Part shown: positions 32,204 through 44,877 of the stretch, piece by piece
How positions within the stretch are numbered: position 1 is the stretch's first letter
Layout of the letters: the number at the start of each line of letters is the position of its first letter
NCBI GenBank assembly: GCA_003415625.1
Contig: PYIU01000002.1
Location: 7,068,001 to 7,132,000, forward strand
Reading direction: 5' to 3'
Source: Aquanectria penicillioides
Taxonomy: Eukaryota; Ascomycota; Sordariomycetes; Hypocreales; Nectriaceae
DNA: 64,000 nt
Notes under the pieces: generated by a model
Told to the model about the DNA's origin: nothing
Database searches by the model: none
Seen by the model: the letters and a program-made list of their open reading frames with translations, nothing else
Made by a program: the position numbers and the translations under genes

Positions 32204-33367
32204 AGCGATGGCGAAGATGGGAGAAGTGAACAGATTTAGAGTTAATATTCAGATTTACTCGGTCGAATGTGATAAAGGATTGAAAGTGCGGTGACTCTTG
32301 TGGCCTTTATACTCCCCTCAATGACAAGCGGAACGAATCAACGCCGGGATTCGCACTAGGCTCGCTATTGAACGAATTGATGGACTCGGAGGTTAGCCCT
32401 CCGCATTGCCTCCGGCATGGGTAGAGGAATACTGGTAGATCCTACATGCTGGTTTTGGGCTGGAAGCCGAGAGGCGCATTCGTTTCAATGAAGTCCGCAG
32501 TCGGTGGAAAAGAAATGAGATATTCCCCCACAATCCGAACGAAGGAATTATCTCGACATGGGTTTTCCATCACCCGCCAGTGATGTGCACGGATCCAGCG
32601 AAGCCTCCCCACAAGGCAGGATTGACATGGGCCTTTAACCGGAACTGGAGGCCAAGAATCTGACTTTGGGTTGCTTTCCCTGCGTTGTATAAGGGCCGGG
32701 TTTCCCTGACTGACTCCGGCGTCGAAAATGGTGATTGGTTGGCACCACTTATTATGCCAACCCCCGGGCATTTATTGATGCTAAGGGTGTCGGGAGGCAA
32801 TCCCTAGACTGCTATTTTGACAGTGTAATGCAACCTCGGGTGTCACTTAAGGCTGCACAATCACATTACCAGTTGCAAAAACGCCGTAAAGGTTGCCCGC
32901 AGTGATCCCGATCCATGCCAACGGCGGATGCCGCGGAGGCAGCTGAATTGAGCCTTGCCGGGGACAAATAACATGGCACCAGCATTGTCGAGATCTACCC
33001 GGGGATACTTCCTATTTTGAGCGATTAGTCCATGTTAGTCTGAATAAGACTTAGATAATCGCATCATTTCCCAAAATGGTAGGAAGTATGAGATTTGGAA
33101 TCAAGAAGAAATCGTCGTCGCATCATCCATGGTAGTACCGACTTGGATTGACAAAAAGTGCTCATTATGTTGCTTCCATTCATGGTTGCGATCGCAACAC
33201 TGACTAAAGCTTAAGCAATTGATAGGAATAGCCCGAGACTTTATTTCTTGTTATCTGTTTCTTTGAATAAAAACCGAAGTGATTAGTATTCCCTTGGGTG
33301 ACTGCTACAACCTACTCAAGAACAATTTCCTTGGATTTGAACCCACCATCTGGTGAGTTCAGAGATC
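32204..33367. other. Intergenic
   Basis: About 1.2 kb without a supported gene. It holds the promoter of the CVNH-like gene on the left and anonymous sequence before the 3' end of the degenerate HET gene. Confidence 0.4.
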
Positions 33368-35293
33368 CTAGCTTCTAGATAGGAATCCAATCCCAATCCT
33401 GATAAATGTCCCCCGACCTGTCTCCTCCAGAATCAACATTCCAGGCGAATCCATCTTGGTTACCAGCGCCCAGCATGGTCGAGAGACATCTCGGTCAAAG
33501 TCCAAAATAACCGAACATTGCGCCTCTCCATCACTCGTTGCGAATGACACATCCCCTACACCTTTCCAAGTCCTGCACGGGGCATAGTTGGTTGGGACCA
33601 TCGCTGCCTTGATTCTTAGAGTTCCCTCCACCACAGTTGCAGTCGTATCATTGTAACCCGCACCAACATTAATGCCCAGGATTTCAAAGACACCTGGGTC
33701 AATAAAGTCTTTGGTGGATTCGCTGGCCTTAAACTCGATGGGTCCATTTAAGCTTGCCCAACTCCAGCTAGGGAACATCTTCTCAGCAGGCCTTGTCAAG
33801 ATCTGGGCGCCATGAGGACCAGCAGCCTTGGATCTGGAAACGCGTTTAATGCGTGCGCCCCAGAACAGTCCAGAAGCAAGGTTGTCTTTCCAGAGTCCTG
33901 CCACGTATTCTCCGCCAAGTCCAGCATCGAGGAACCTTTGGGCTGCTCCAGCAAGCGCCGGTAACTTGTCCTTGCCAAAAATGAGATCGCGGCCATTGAA
34001 TTCAGCAACTATCTTGTACCAGTCGGCTATTTTCCCCTGTGCCTTGGCACTAAATGACTTTCGGAGCTTGATAAAATTGGAGGGTGCGTAGTCGATCAAT
34101 CCATCTGCCCTGGTAGAATAATTACCTGTTCCGCTAGGAAGTTGGCCGGGTCTATCCTCCTCTGCTGCTAAAGTTGTGCAACACTCCCAAAGCATTTGAT
34201 GTTGTCCGTAGTGCAGTATAGCCCTAGCCAGGAGGCGCTCTTGCAAGCGCCAGCCCCGGCGATTCACAACACTCTGATCGAAGGCCTTCTGAGCTTCAAT
34301 GACCATCTGTCGAACAGCAAATCCTTCCTTCAAATCGACTTTCTTGATGGCCTTGTCATCAAGAAAACCTTCCATACTTTCTTGAGCATCCATGGCAGTA
34401 ATAGAGAATGAATCCGCATAGATATATGCCATCTTTGCAGCTTCTCGTTTCCAGTCCTCTTTCGAATCTTGGATGATGCACAACGTGTCAATCCACAGAT
34501 ATCGCACACCGATCTCGCGCGTCACTCGAATGGCATCTTGGAAAAGTTTCAGTAGTCCTTTTTTCGGGAGGCCGCTCTGATATGAATTTAGGTTTGCTTC
34601 GACCATTTTTCACGGTATGTCGCCGCCCCAGCAGTGGCTTAATGTCACATACGGGCCGTCTCACCATTTGAGACACATAGTCTGGCTTCGTGTTGTTCAT
34701 CTTCTCCAACGTCTATCACCCTGGTAGGGAGCTTGTTTTGCTTCAGATCACGCAGGGGATGGTTTGTACGGCATTCCTTTGAAAAAGAACGAGTCGTATC
34801 AAATGCGTGCGTTGATGCAAAGCTTGTGGGCATTGCTTGGTTAAACATACTCTCGGTCTACCGGGAACATCGGCCGTAACATCCGCCTCATAAGATCTAT
34901 TGCGAGTAAATCGAAACTCACTAAGAATAGGATTGAAAATCTCTGAGTGGCCTGACTTGATTTGCTCGTCCTTGTTCTTGAAAGTAGCCAAATGGTTGTC
35001 TTGTAGAGTATCAGCCTCAGTGCACCCGTGCCATCTGCTCCTTTTTGGATGAATCGAGTTGCGAGGATGCTGTATAATGGACACGTTGGCGCGCTTTGCC
35101 GAAGATCCTTGAGAGTTTCGTGATGTTGGAAAGAGTCACTAAACTCATTGCGACTTGTATCCTTTACCCATCGCGCAGACAGATACACATCTTGAGGCTG
35201 TGGCTTGAACGAGAGAACATCGTTAGTGACTTGCTCGCAAAGTGAGCAGAGGTTGGGTGGAACCCCAGAATTGCAGCCCGTACGAGAGCTCAT
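33368..35293 (-). pseudogene. HET-domain gene, degenerate
   Basis: A second HET protein, on the minus strand. The N-terminal piece from ATG 35293 has NLCSLCEQVTNDV. After at least one frame change come KLPTRVIDVGEDEQHEARL and, one base out of frame, GPYVTLSHCWGGDIP, the HET motif 1. This is followed by an in-frame TGA at about 34612 and then a long clean frame (34606-33368): VRYLWIDTLCIIQDSKEDW, AAKMAYIYADSFSITA, RRGWRLQERLLARAILHY and FPSWSWASLNGP. Frame breaks plus nonsense indicate a pseudogene, although the 3' two-thirds remains long and intact-looking. It is similar in architecture to the HET gene at 11-13 kb but not a close copy. Confidence 0.83.
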
Positions 35294-37456
35294 TTTCGTC
35301 TCAATTTTTGTTCCAGTTATCAGGCAGAGGTGAAGGGAAAGAAAAGTATCTTCAAGAGTCATTCATATGACCCCAGGACTATGGTTTACAGGGGACAGGC
35401 CGAAGGCAAGCTCTGCTGACATTGCCAAGCTTTGACATTAAAATGCCGCGTTTTTGACTACTTTCTGATTAGGTACTACAATAGAGTAAGTGTGAGCACT
35501 CGAGGAATCAATACTTCAACGCAAGTTGAATAGCTATCTTTTCTATGCAGCTCAATGTTGCTTATGCTTCTATCTTTACTTATTTCGGTGGAGGAATATA
35601 GTTGAGCGTTGTCTTTTCTGAACTCAGGCGCTGAAGTGGTCTCTGAATTGCCACACAGAAGCGTGAGATGATTGGATCGCTTCAACCTTGGCATCTCGCT
35701 GAACGGCTGCTCGTTCGAAGTTTGGTTAGCATCTCTCTACCTCTTCGAATATCGAATATCTTGGTGCCTGTTGCTTGCATTGTGATTTTGATCTGTGCAT
35801 TTGGATTTTTCTTCCCTTCTCTAAAACAGGGATATCGTAAAATTTCAGTCTGATTTCTGAAGAGTTACTCATTAGTCTGTTTAGCGAACCCAACCTTCGC
35901 GGCATATTCACCATAAAATAAGTCAACAATAAATCCCCTACACCAAGTCCAACATCAACGTGTCTCAATGTTTGGCGGCCACGCTCAACTGATAGCTTTT
36001 CATTCCCACCATAGCGGCGATCGGCCACTCTAGCAGGCGAATGAGGATTTTGAATTGACGAGGTATGATATCGAGAGCGCAAAGTCGCATGAGTGCGTTT
36101 GCCTATGTATTACAATGACCAGGTTAGGACTTCGCGTGCCTTCTCCATCAATGTTCAGGTTCTAAAGGCCTCTCAGCCCAAAGCCTCATGAGAATTCTAC
36201 ACGAATAACAGTGCTAGACACTGTCGACTATAGGAATATCGATCACTCTGTAGATAAAGCTCTGAGATGGCTGACTAAAATGTATCCGAACACTGGAAAG
36301 TATGCATGGTGACACAGGATGGAGTACAACCAATTCCTGTTCTCACCAGGGTATTAGTCCTAATATAGAGCATAAGAGGAAATATACTACTTCTTAGTGC
36401 CCTGATCAGCGTGTCTCTGGCCTTGAGAGCGGGTCAAGAAGACAGTGGTTACCGTTGGCTAGTATTTGGCGTAAGGGAGGCCTGAAAGTTCAAGGCTTCT
36501 CCAGGCTTCCGCAGACTTACCAGCTCCCTTCGACAGGTCCTAAGATTAAATGGAAAGTAGGAAAACTCATGTATAGATCTGTTGGGGTTTCCATCGGCAA
36601 AAGATGAGAGAAATACAAAGGTTAGACAGGGCCCTTGTAAGTCAGCAGTCTGACCGTCTGTGCCCATGCGAAAAGCATGATGGTGAATCAAACTGAAAGG
36701 ATTAGTGCCCTGCAGGCCACGCCCAATTAGGAAAAGAGTTGAATTCTTTCTGTAGGCACTGGTTACTTCCATTCGGTGGACTTTATTCGGAAATCTTGCC
36801 TACTTTGGGAAACCGAGGAATCGTGCTCGTCTCACTATTCTCAGGCTACACATTTCCCTTCTCCTCGATTGCAGATGGAAAAAGTTCTGAATCCAAGGAT
36901 CATAGATGAATTTGAACAGGCAAAGATTCCAAGCTGCGGCATTGCTTACCAAGTCCTCATCACATCTTATCAAGCCAGAAGCCCGGGTTGGTACAGCTCC
37001 CGACCTTGGACTTCTTGCCTACCCCGAATGCCCAAAGCATTCATAATTCAGACATTCGTCATCCGGGAGTTCCCGAGTGAAGACTCGCCTTTTCGGTTCA
37101 TGTAAGTCTGTTTTGTCGGGATTCGGCAAACCCCCATGGCTGGCTTGACTCTTTTCTTGGAGGTCGTACCCAAGCGGCTAGCTTAACCGCTGGCTTCCCC
37201 GACCGTGGCTTACACCTACATTTCGACCCACATGTCCCGTCTTCACACCGCGGTGAATGGTTGAAGCAAAACTGAAGATAATAAGCCGTCCAAAGCCATG
37301 ACTGGCGTTGGGGATATACGCATATGCTTTCCTGTTGAGGTCGGGTTGCTGCGGCCACTAGATTGTGGTGAGGGTGACTCAGTGTGAGATCGGCTATTCT
37401 CGGACACTAGTTCTCAACGTGTTACGTGATGCCGAGACTAGTCAAAGTAACCAAGA
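35294..37456. other. Long intergenic stretch
   Basis: About 2.2 kb. Several 60-120 codon frames on both strands have no recognisable motif. No repeats stand out. Confidence 0.4.
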
Positions 37457-38455
37457 ATGAAACCAAGCCTCTTCCTTAAATACATGTACCAAGAATCTAG
37501 GACTACTGTGAAATCGTGTCAATTTCCAATCAAGCCCAAAATGACCGAAGTCGCGAGTGTCAAGGAGCAGCGATCCTGCACATGGCAGTATATTGCAGCA
37601 GATCTTTTCTCTGCTGCTGTAGCTTCTGCTGTCGTCTCACCATGGGTGACTGCCATGGATAAGTAAGTGCAAGGATATTTCTGCCTCGCCAGAGATTAGC
37701 GTTTCAATTTTGAGATCCAAATCAAATCTGGAACTTGAGGAGCTCATTGACGTCTGACATGCCAACTACGCAGAATGGTGTACTATAGAGCAGCAACTGG
37801 TGCTTGTTTATCGGCTTGTGTGCGATCATGGCTCATGTCACCTAAGCCGTCTTTCAAGACAATCTTCATTCCGTTCCTCGTTTACTTTGGGACCTACGCA
37901 ACCGCAAACCTATTCGATTCTATGCACGCCAAGGATAACTGTACCGACCCTACGACCGTATCTACGACGTCCTCCAAGTTCTTTGCCACGGCTGCTGTTA
38001 GTACTGGGCTGTGTATTTATAAGGATGGATACTTTGCTGGGAAAGCGAGCAGATCGCCGGTACCCCTATTGAGTTACCTGCTCTTCACAGGTCGAGATGC
38101 CGTCACCGTGTTTGCCTCCTTCAACATGCCTACGTTGATTGCCCCTACACTTTCCGAATTTCCGTTCTCAAAGCTGACACCTTTTGCCGCGTTCAAATCG
38201 GAGGAAGCAAGACTCAAGGCGGCACAGCTGATAATGCCAGCGGCAGCCCAGCTCATCAGCACACCTCTCCACCTTCTGGGGTTGGATCTGAGCAATCGAC
38301 AATACAATCTCTCAATTCGCGAACGTGTTAGTATGGTGCGAAGGAATCTCTCTTTCGCAATGCCCTTGCGAATGGCACGAATTCTCCCCCCTTTTGGTCT
38401 AGGCAGTGTGGTTAACACGGGGTGCCGAAGATCGATGCTGTCACGAGTTATTTGA
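37457..38455 (+). CDS. Conserved fungal membrane protein of unknown function
   Basis: Exons 37457-37662 and 37774-38455 (GTAAGT...ACGCAG) join as AA|A to give 295 residues; a start at 37541 (MTEVASVKEQ) gives 267. I recognise the layout from uncharacterised fungal proteins but know no function. Visible features are DLFSAAVASAVVSPWVTAMD (hydrophobic helix), FIPFLVYFGTYATANLFDSM, KFFATAAVSTGLCIYKDGYF, the conserved-looking FTGRDAVTVFASFNMPTLIA, AAAQLISTPLHLLGLDLSNR and a C-terminal ARILPPFGLGSVVN. Repeated helices with small residues and basic loops fit an inner-membrane, perhaps mitochondrial, protein. No disabling change. Confidence 0.75.
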
Positions 38456-39254
38456 GTCATTGAAAATAGACGGAGGGGTTATATGATTGCATATGAAGGA
38501 GAGCTTAGACATTGGAGTTCAGATCACCTGCAGAACCTAACCCATATCTCATACCCTTGATGCTCTTGTGCTCTTACGACGTACTAGGTCCTGGTCCTGC
38601 TTGCCTCGGCGCTAGAAATCTGGGAAACTATGTTCACCGTCGGTCTTGGCTAAAACTTCAGATTGAAGAAGCTAAGATATTGGTGTATGTACCACCTGCA
38701 CATACGTAGACCTCCCATTGCCCTCGCTTCCTTCCATTGAACTCGACACTGGGCTGGACCCTGCCTACACATGTGTATCAGGGTCGGTGGAGTAATGCCC
38801 AGAGAATCCCAACTAGAACCACATACTTCTGGCCCTTCTTTGAGAGTAGGATCTAAAGGGGTGATTGGCATCTTATCCCTGTAGCTTCGGAGCCTTGTGG
38901 ACCGACGTAGGGGTCAATGCACTTTATCTTAGAATGACCATGGGAAAACTTGGCAATGTAACGAAGAGACGATGGTTATATAATTGAATCAATAAAGAAA
39001 TGTACCAGAAATTTCAAATTTATCACTGCTAGTATCTATTTTAGTATGACGTGAGATAAGAGCATGCTTGTTTGCAATGAAGGCGCATTAGGTTGGGGTG
39101 ATGGCGATTGGTATATAAGTACTGATCGTGGTTGACCGGTCTAGACCTTGCCCTGATAGGTATATATCACATGCCACAGCGACTGGACATTTGGCCAAAC
39201 TTATTGCTCTTGCCGCTGCATTATGGATAGGCAGACAGCCCAGTAATCATACTT
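38456..39254. other. Intergenic
   Basis: No gene supported. Sequence resembles an ordinary fungal spacer, becoming AT-richer near 38985-39050. Confidence 0.4.
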
Positions 39255-40597
39255 CAAAGTTACTGTCTGGGGGCACGATCGTCGTATTGGACAGTGATAC
39301 CTAGTCGATTATTGATGTCTCGGGCCAGATCATTGCCCCTAGCTTCATCGACACTCACCGCCACGGATGGCAGACTGCGTTCTAGACTCTTGAGTCGAAT
39401 AGTACCTTGGCCGAATATGTCCTCCGTTATGGCCAGTACGCCGCTGCAGCAAACTTCCGTGCCGAGGATGTATACTTGGGACAGCTCGCAGGTCTATAAG
39501 AATCGCTGAATGCGAGAGTTACCACGACCCTAGATCATGCACATCATACGTGGTCTAACGAAACGACGTATGCGGGGCTAAATGCTTCAGTTGCAAGCGG
39601 TGCCCTGGTATTCTGGGGATACACATTCCAAGGATGTTCAAGCACTAAGCCGTACCCTCGCCCAGCAGTTCCCCAACTTTCGGGACATTGAAGAAAACTC
39701 AATTCTAGAGGGAACAAATACAGAGCTTGCAATTACTTACGACGGATGGGGTCCAACTCCTCATCCTCAAGCGGAGCAGGTAGCCCAGCTCACCAAAGAG
39801 TTCAAGGTCGCCGCTTTGACAACCCACTGCCTTGCTGCCCCTTGGGGAGTTACAGATCTTCCGGAAGATCTTCACAGCTTTAACCTTCTTGACGGTCCTA
39901 CTCCAGTGATATTTCCCATGGAAGCTTCATGACTCCCTAGAGCGCTCAACTCCCCCGAACAACAAACCAGTACCTTTCGATAACACCCGAGTCCGAGATG
40001 CATAGCGGTCACACACGTCTATACTCATACCTACTTCAGGACCAGGCGGCGCTCGGCGTTGATACACACTTCACATACTCAACTAATATTCCCATTCAAG
40101 CCCGGATATGGCTTCAGTCTACGAGATACCACATTTATGATCAGGTACTGTCTGAATGGCGGATCCTTCGCAATAATCCGACGAGTGTTGTCCAGGCCTT
40201 TACGTTAGCTACACGTTCTAGTAGCCTAGATCTTCGTTAGCCTGACTTGGGGGTTATCCAACCAGGTGCCAAGGCAGATTTGGCTGTATGGAATGCCCGC
40301 GATTCGCCCTCGCTTCTGGGCTGGGTTGATCCAATTGCAGCAGTAATACTGCACGCGAGCGTTGGTGATATGCTTCATTTCATGATGAGTGGCGATTTTG
40401 TAAAGAGGGATGGCAAATTAACAGCGGAGCGGTGCAGGGAGGTTCGAAAAGCAGTCCCAGAAGGTGCTGCTCGCATCAGGGGCATCTACACCAAAATGCC
40501 GTTGCTGCAGTTACAAGGCCTGTTTTTAGGAATTGGCTTCGACTACAAAACTTTGAGGGCAACAGACGTCAAAAGAGGGGATGGAGATGGCTATTGA
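39255..40597 (+). pseudogene. Amidohydrolase (chlorohydrolase/TRZ-ATZ-like) pseudogene
   Basis: A metal-dependent amidohydrolase. It reads GTIVVLDSDT, stop, SIIDVSGQIIAPSFIDTHRH (the HxH metal site), GWQTAF, stop, TLESNSTLAEYVLRYG, EDVYLGQLAGL, stop, ESLNARVTTTLDHAHHTWSN. A frameshift near 39610 follows, then FPNFRDIEENSILEG, LAITYDGWGPTP, VAALTTHCLAAPWG, SFMTP, stop, SAQL, QDQAALGVDTHFTYSTN, RIWLQSTRYHIYDQVL, VVQAFTLATRSS, a last stop, then PDLGVIQPGAKADLAVWNAR and WVDPIAAVILHASVGD to TGA 40597. The five stops are TAG 39302, TAG 39383, TAA 39497, TAG 39938 and TAG 40238; Gln fits at each. Relatives hydrolyse amides or chlorinated rings; the substrate is unknown. Confidence 0.88.
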
Positions 40598-40657
40598 AAC
40601 GGATATCCTTATGAATGAATCGTCTGATCGAGGCGCTAAGCCGTAGACGATCCTACT

Positions 40658-43600
40658 TCAAGGTTGGCTCCACTCTTGAAGAACCTTGGATATTGCCTTG
40701 TGTCCTGCGACATCTGCGATCTCCGCTGCTGTTTCGCACTTTTCTTTCAAGTTTCCAACTTCACTGTAATTGTTCAAGAACAGATGAAGAATATCCAAGC
40801 GGCCATTTTTAGCAGCCTCTTCCAATGCGGTGCAACCATCAAATCCCCGCGCAGCGTGGATATGGGCTCCGTGCTCAAGAAGATCCATCACCATGTCTAA
40901 ATTTCCATGCGCTGCGGCATATTGCAGCGGTGTTTTTCCGTAACTCTTACTTACTGGCGCATTAGGGTCTGCCTTCTTGGTTAAAAGTTCATTAACCAGC
41001 CGGGTATTGTTCCTCAACGCCGCAGCTTGTAGTGCTGTCAATCCCCCAATTGAAGCGGCAGGGGCATTAATGTCCACACCTAAGCTTAGGAGAATCTGGG
41101 CGACATCGTATTTTCCGACATACATGAGTGCTTGAAATGCCGTCAAGCCAATTTGTGGAGAGCAAGGAGCGTTTATATCAGCCCCAGCGTCCAGTAATGT
41201 TCTCGCAATAGCATCATGACCATACATAATGGCTGCCTGGAGTGCCGTACACCCAAAAGATTGCGATGCGGGGGCATTTATTTCAGCACCCGCCTCTATC
41301 AAGAATTTAACAGAGCTCTTGTAGCCATATATGCAGAGAGCTTGGAGGGCGTTGCCTGAAATCTCTCTGTCTTGAACGAACCTAAGCACGCGTGGTTCTT
41401 TCGCGCATTTGGCCATCCCTGGTGGAAGACTGAGTAGGTGTTGACCTCAGCGCCATGAGAGATCAGGAGTTGTGAAGCTTCAGATCGGAAGCTCTCATTA
41501 CTTGACATTAACGCCCTGACAAGAGCAGGCTGGTCGCCGCATTTGTTCGGGTCTGCTCCCCGGCAGAGTAGGAACCTGATTAGTGCCACATCCTGGCATC
41601 TAATCGCGCTCCGGAGGGGCGTATCATCCCCCTGGCCAACATTGACATCAACGCCGTGGTCGATCAGTGCTCTTATTATCACGGCTTTGCATTGCCTTGC
41701 CTCTAGACCGATGTCGCCATAGCCCAGGCCTTGGGGCATATGCTTGAATTCCTTGACATCTGCCCCATGATCGAGTAGAAGTCGGACGATTTCCGGCAGG
41801 TTAAGCTTGACCGCACATCTCAGGGGTGTCAAAATAGTTTCTGCCACTTCACTCGTATTGACCTTGGCTCCTTGATCGAGAATAAACTTGACCACATCAT
41901 ATCTTTTTGTTTTGGTCGCCCAAACCAGCGGCAGGTAGCCGAAAGGCCACCTCGAAACACTGCCTCCAAACGTTGCCAAAAGCTGAATCAATTCAATCGC
42001 ATTGTAGGAATTGATTACACCAAAAATAACATCCTTGGTCAAGGGATTCGCGCCAGCATTCAGGACCAGTTCTATCAGCTTCATGCTGCTTGATTCAATG
42101 GCTGCTCCCAAGGCAGTCAGGCGACCCGAAGACGAAGGGGCAGCATTTACATCAACACCATTCTCAAGCAAAGTTCTCGCCAAATCCAGGTCAACGGATT
42201 CAACTGCAGCTTGGAGGGGTGTTTTCCCCTTCCATTCAGCAGCCGGGCCATTTGCATCCGCGCCGCGCTGCAATAGCAGCTGAACCATATCAAGCCTTCT
42301 CACTTTGGCAGATTGACAAGCGGCTTGAAGAGGTGTTCTTCCGAAACTCTCTGGAGAATTGACGTGTGCTCCCTCTTTTAGAAGTAGCTCTGCCATCTTG
42401 AGGTCGCCATTTCCGGCCGCATACGGCAATGCTGGCTTGGGGCTATTTTTTCTGAAAATGGCCTCTTGGGCAAGAAGATCTTCTATATCGCCATCCCAGC
42501 ATTTCTGCATATTTTTCCAAGTCATGAGTCCATTTACATCTGCCCCCTGGTCTAGCAGAAACTGAACCATCGGGAGGTTGCCATCCCGAGCAGCAAGCTG
42601 CATTGGCGTCATCGATGCGTCTCGACCAGGATAGTCGTACAAGTATGCTGCGGGGCATTGTACATTTGCACCGTTGTCAATCAACACCTTGACCATGTCC
42701 AAGCGATTTCGAAAGACTGCAATTTGCAGTGCCGTGCCAGTTCGAGTTCCAAACTCATTGACAGGGGATCCAGCTTCCAACAGAAGCTCCACGAGTGCCA
42801 GTTGTCCACTTTCAACAGCAAGGGTCAATAATGGAGCGCTCGAATCGGTCAGTTTTCCGCCCGCCTTAATCAACATGTCCGTTATCTGAAGACCCTGATC
42901 CTTGAGTTCGATGGCCAGCTCCAGAGCTGATTTAGTACGCCCTTCAAGTGGTGTCGTTACGTTTGGGTCGGCTCCAGAATCCAGCAAGAGTCTGACAAGT
43001 TCTAAATGATTCGCTTCTATCGCAAGAATCAATGGCGCTTTCCCGGACTGGCTTTCGTTGACTCTATTGGGGTCTGCACCCCTGGCAAGAAGCCCACGAA
43101 CAAGGCTAACATTCTGAAGTCTAGTTGCACTCGATAAAATCGTTGAAACAAAGCAATCAATCGTGGAACTCTGCGCCTGAATAATCCGCTCTATAAAATC
43201 GTCGGTCCCTTTTTGGGTGATCCATTGTAGTAGTTTCTCTGTCATCATTCTTGAAATTAGGCCATTTGAAGATGTGTATATGAATGATTTGAGAATTTGG
43301 AGGGGTCTAGGTTGCAAAAGCTGTTTTTGATCCTCTTTGTTCTTCATGGCAGTTGCCTCCCCAATTCTCAGAGGTAATGTCAAGGCATCATGAGGAACTT
43401 CAGGTAACTGAGGCATAGATCCCCATTGTACCATCAACACTAAAATGTGTCAGTGCATTCTCGATTTTGTTTGACCTGCCGTTTCACTCACCTAGCGGTT
43501 CTATTATACTCTCGAATTGAAGCCATGGCAGGACGTGTAATCTTGCGCTCAAGCCCGCACAGGAAGGGGGGGCGTCGGGAACGACTTCAAGTTGAACTTT

Positions 43601-44068
43601 GGACGGTCCAGCTTGGATATTGTCAGTTTGTGTAATTTTTGTCTTATCCAGGACAGAGACCGTTACCTGAAGACTCGGCTTCGGTTTGCAGGTATGCGTA
43701 TCTGCTCAAACCCTTCTTCATTTTCTTTGCAGACACGACTTTCCCGTTCATGACGACCTGTGTGTCCTTTCCGGGCTTCGGCCGTTCATGGAACAATTGA
43801 ACGGCATGCTTCCAATCATCTTTGGTCAAGTTCTTTTCCAAGCCCCAACTTTTCAACTTGCGCACGTATTGCGCCTTTCTAGGAATCTGTAAGATACTGA
43901 ACTTGATGCGCAATGGAACAATATGACTGACGTCGCGGAGAATCCATGATCTTCCTTCATGCATTTTATCGTCTCATCCAGAGTCTTGTTTTCTGTCAGA
44001 TACAGGGTCTGGATCTTCTCTTTGTTGGCTTCCCATGTGGTAGTGGGAAGCTTGCGTGCGGGGGTCAT
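40658..44068 (-). CDS. Clr5-domain ankyrin-repeat protein, one frameshift
   Basis: Exons 44068-43932, 43878-43667, 43611-43492 and 43439-40658 splice cleanly (GTCAGT, GTAACG, GTGAGT donors). The N-terminus is a Clr5 domain: TTTWEANKEKIQTLYLTENK, TIKCMKEDHGFSAT joined by splicing to KAQYVRKLKSWGLEKN. From about residue 240 the protein is a long ankyrin array, roughly twenty repeats, such as GKAPLILAIEANHLELVRLL, SVNEFGTRTGTALQIAV-like units and DVNVGQGDDTPLRSAIRCQD. The frame breaks once near 41400; the last 250 residues (SGNALQALCIYGYKSSVKFL onward) are one frame over. With one base added the protein would be 1083 residues. Clr5-ankyrin proteins are common accessory fungal proteins of unknown role, some near HET genes. 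An assembly error or a real frameshift are equally possible. Confidence 0.85.
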
Positions 44069-44877
44069 GACATTGAACGAGAACAAAGCGATAACTCCGG
44101 GACATGGGGTGCTGTGGGCTCAAAGCCTGGAATATCAAAGTGCCATTTGGTGACAATTTTAGACGATGGCGGGACTCGGGACTTGGTCGTGATCTCGGGA
44201 AAGACTGGGATTAGAAAGTGGTTCCTGAACTGTCAACAAGCGAAAAGTTGAGCAAAATTCTTCACTGTACCTTACATAAGAAACCAGATTTCGCCTCACC
44301 CAAAGATGCGGTGTGAACCCTGTGATAAACGATGGCTTGCTGATACAAGGATGTTATTGGGTCGTCTGCGCCTCACTTGCTCATTCTCGGTCAACACACC
44401 GCCAGCCTGATTCTAATGATAAACATGCTCTTATTGGTTGCGGCCAAAATTGTCGTTCTCCAACTGGCTTATGTCTCAGAGGCAAGCCATGTGGAGGCGA
44501 CTCGCCAAAATGCGTGTTTTCTTTTAGAAAACAAAGGTCGGAGAAAAGGGGGAGGTCAGGTCCGCCGCTGATGGGCGATAGAAACAGGCTGTGAGGAATG
44601 TTGCAGTTTTGACCAGATGCCTTCTTTATTCCTCAAGAAGCCAGTCTGCTCTGGTTTGGTAGTGGAAAGCCATCTGCGCCTCCTTTTATTATGTCGTATC
44701 TGACCGGATTATGTCGGAGTGAGCAAAAAATTTGTAACATTGAATGAAATATATCGTGTCTTAAATAAAATACCAGCGTAACAATGCCAGTCTGAAGCAT
44801 ACTGGTTTCCTCTTCACAGTCTTATTGTTCTTCCAATTGCCATCTACCTATCACCTTTTTGGTAACAATCGAATAAC
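44069..44877. other. Intergenic
   Basis: Promoter side of the Clr5-ankyrin gene and 3' side of the lysozyme gene. No gene recognised. Confidence 0.4.

Noticed and set aside
13206..40240. Reassigned stop codon (TAG/TAA read as Gln) as an explanation of the in-frame stops
   Set aside because: Many of the stops are at Trp positions, normal genes in the window end in TAA, TAG and TGA, and frameshifts and deletions accompany the stops. CpA mutation explains both Trp and Gln sites.
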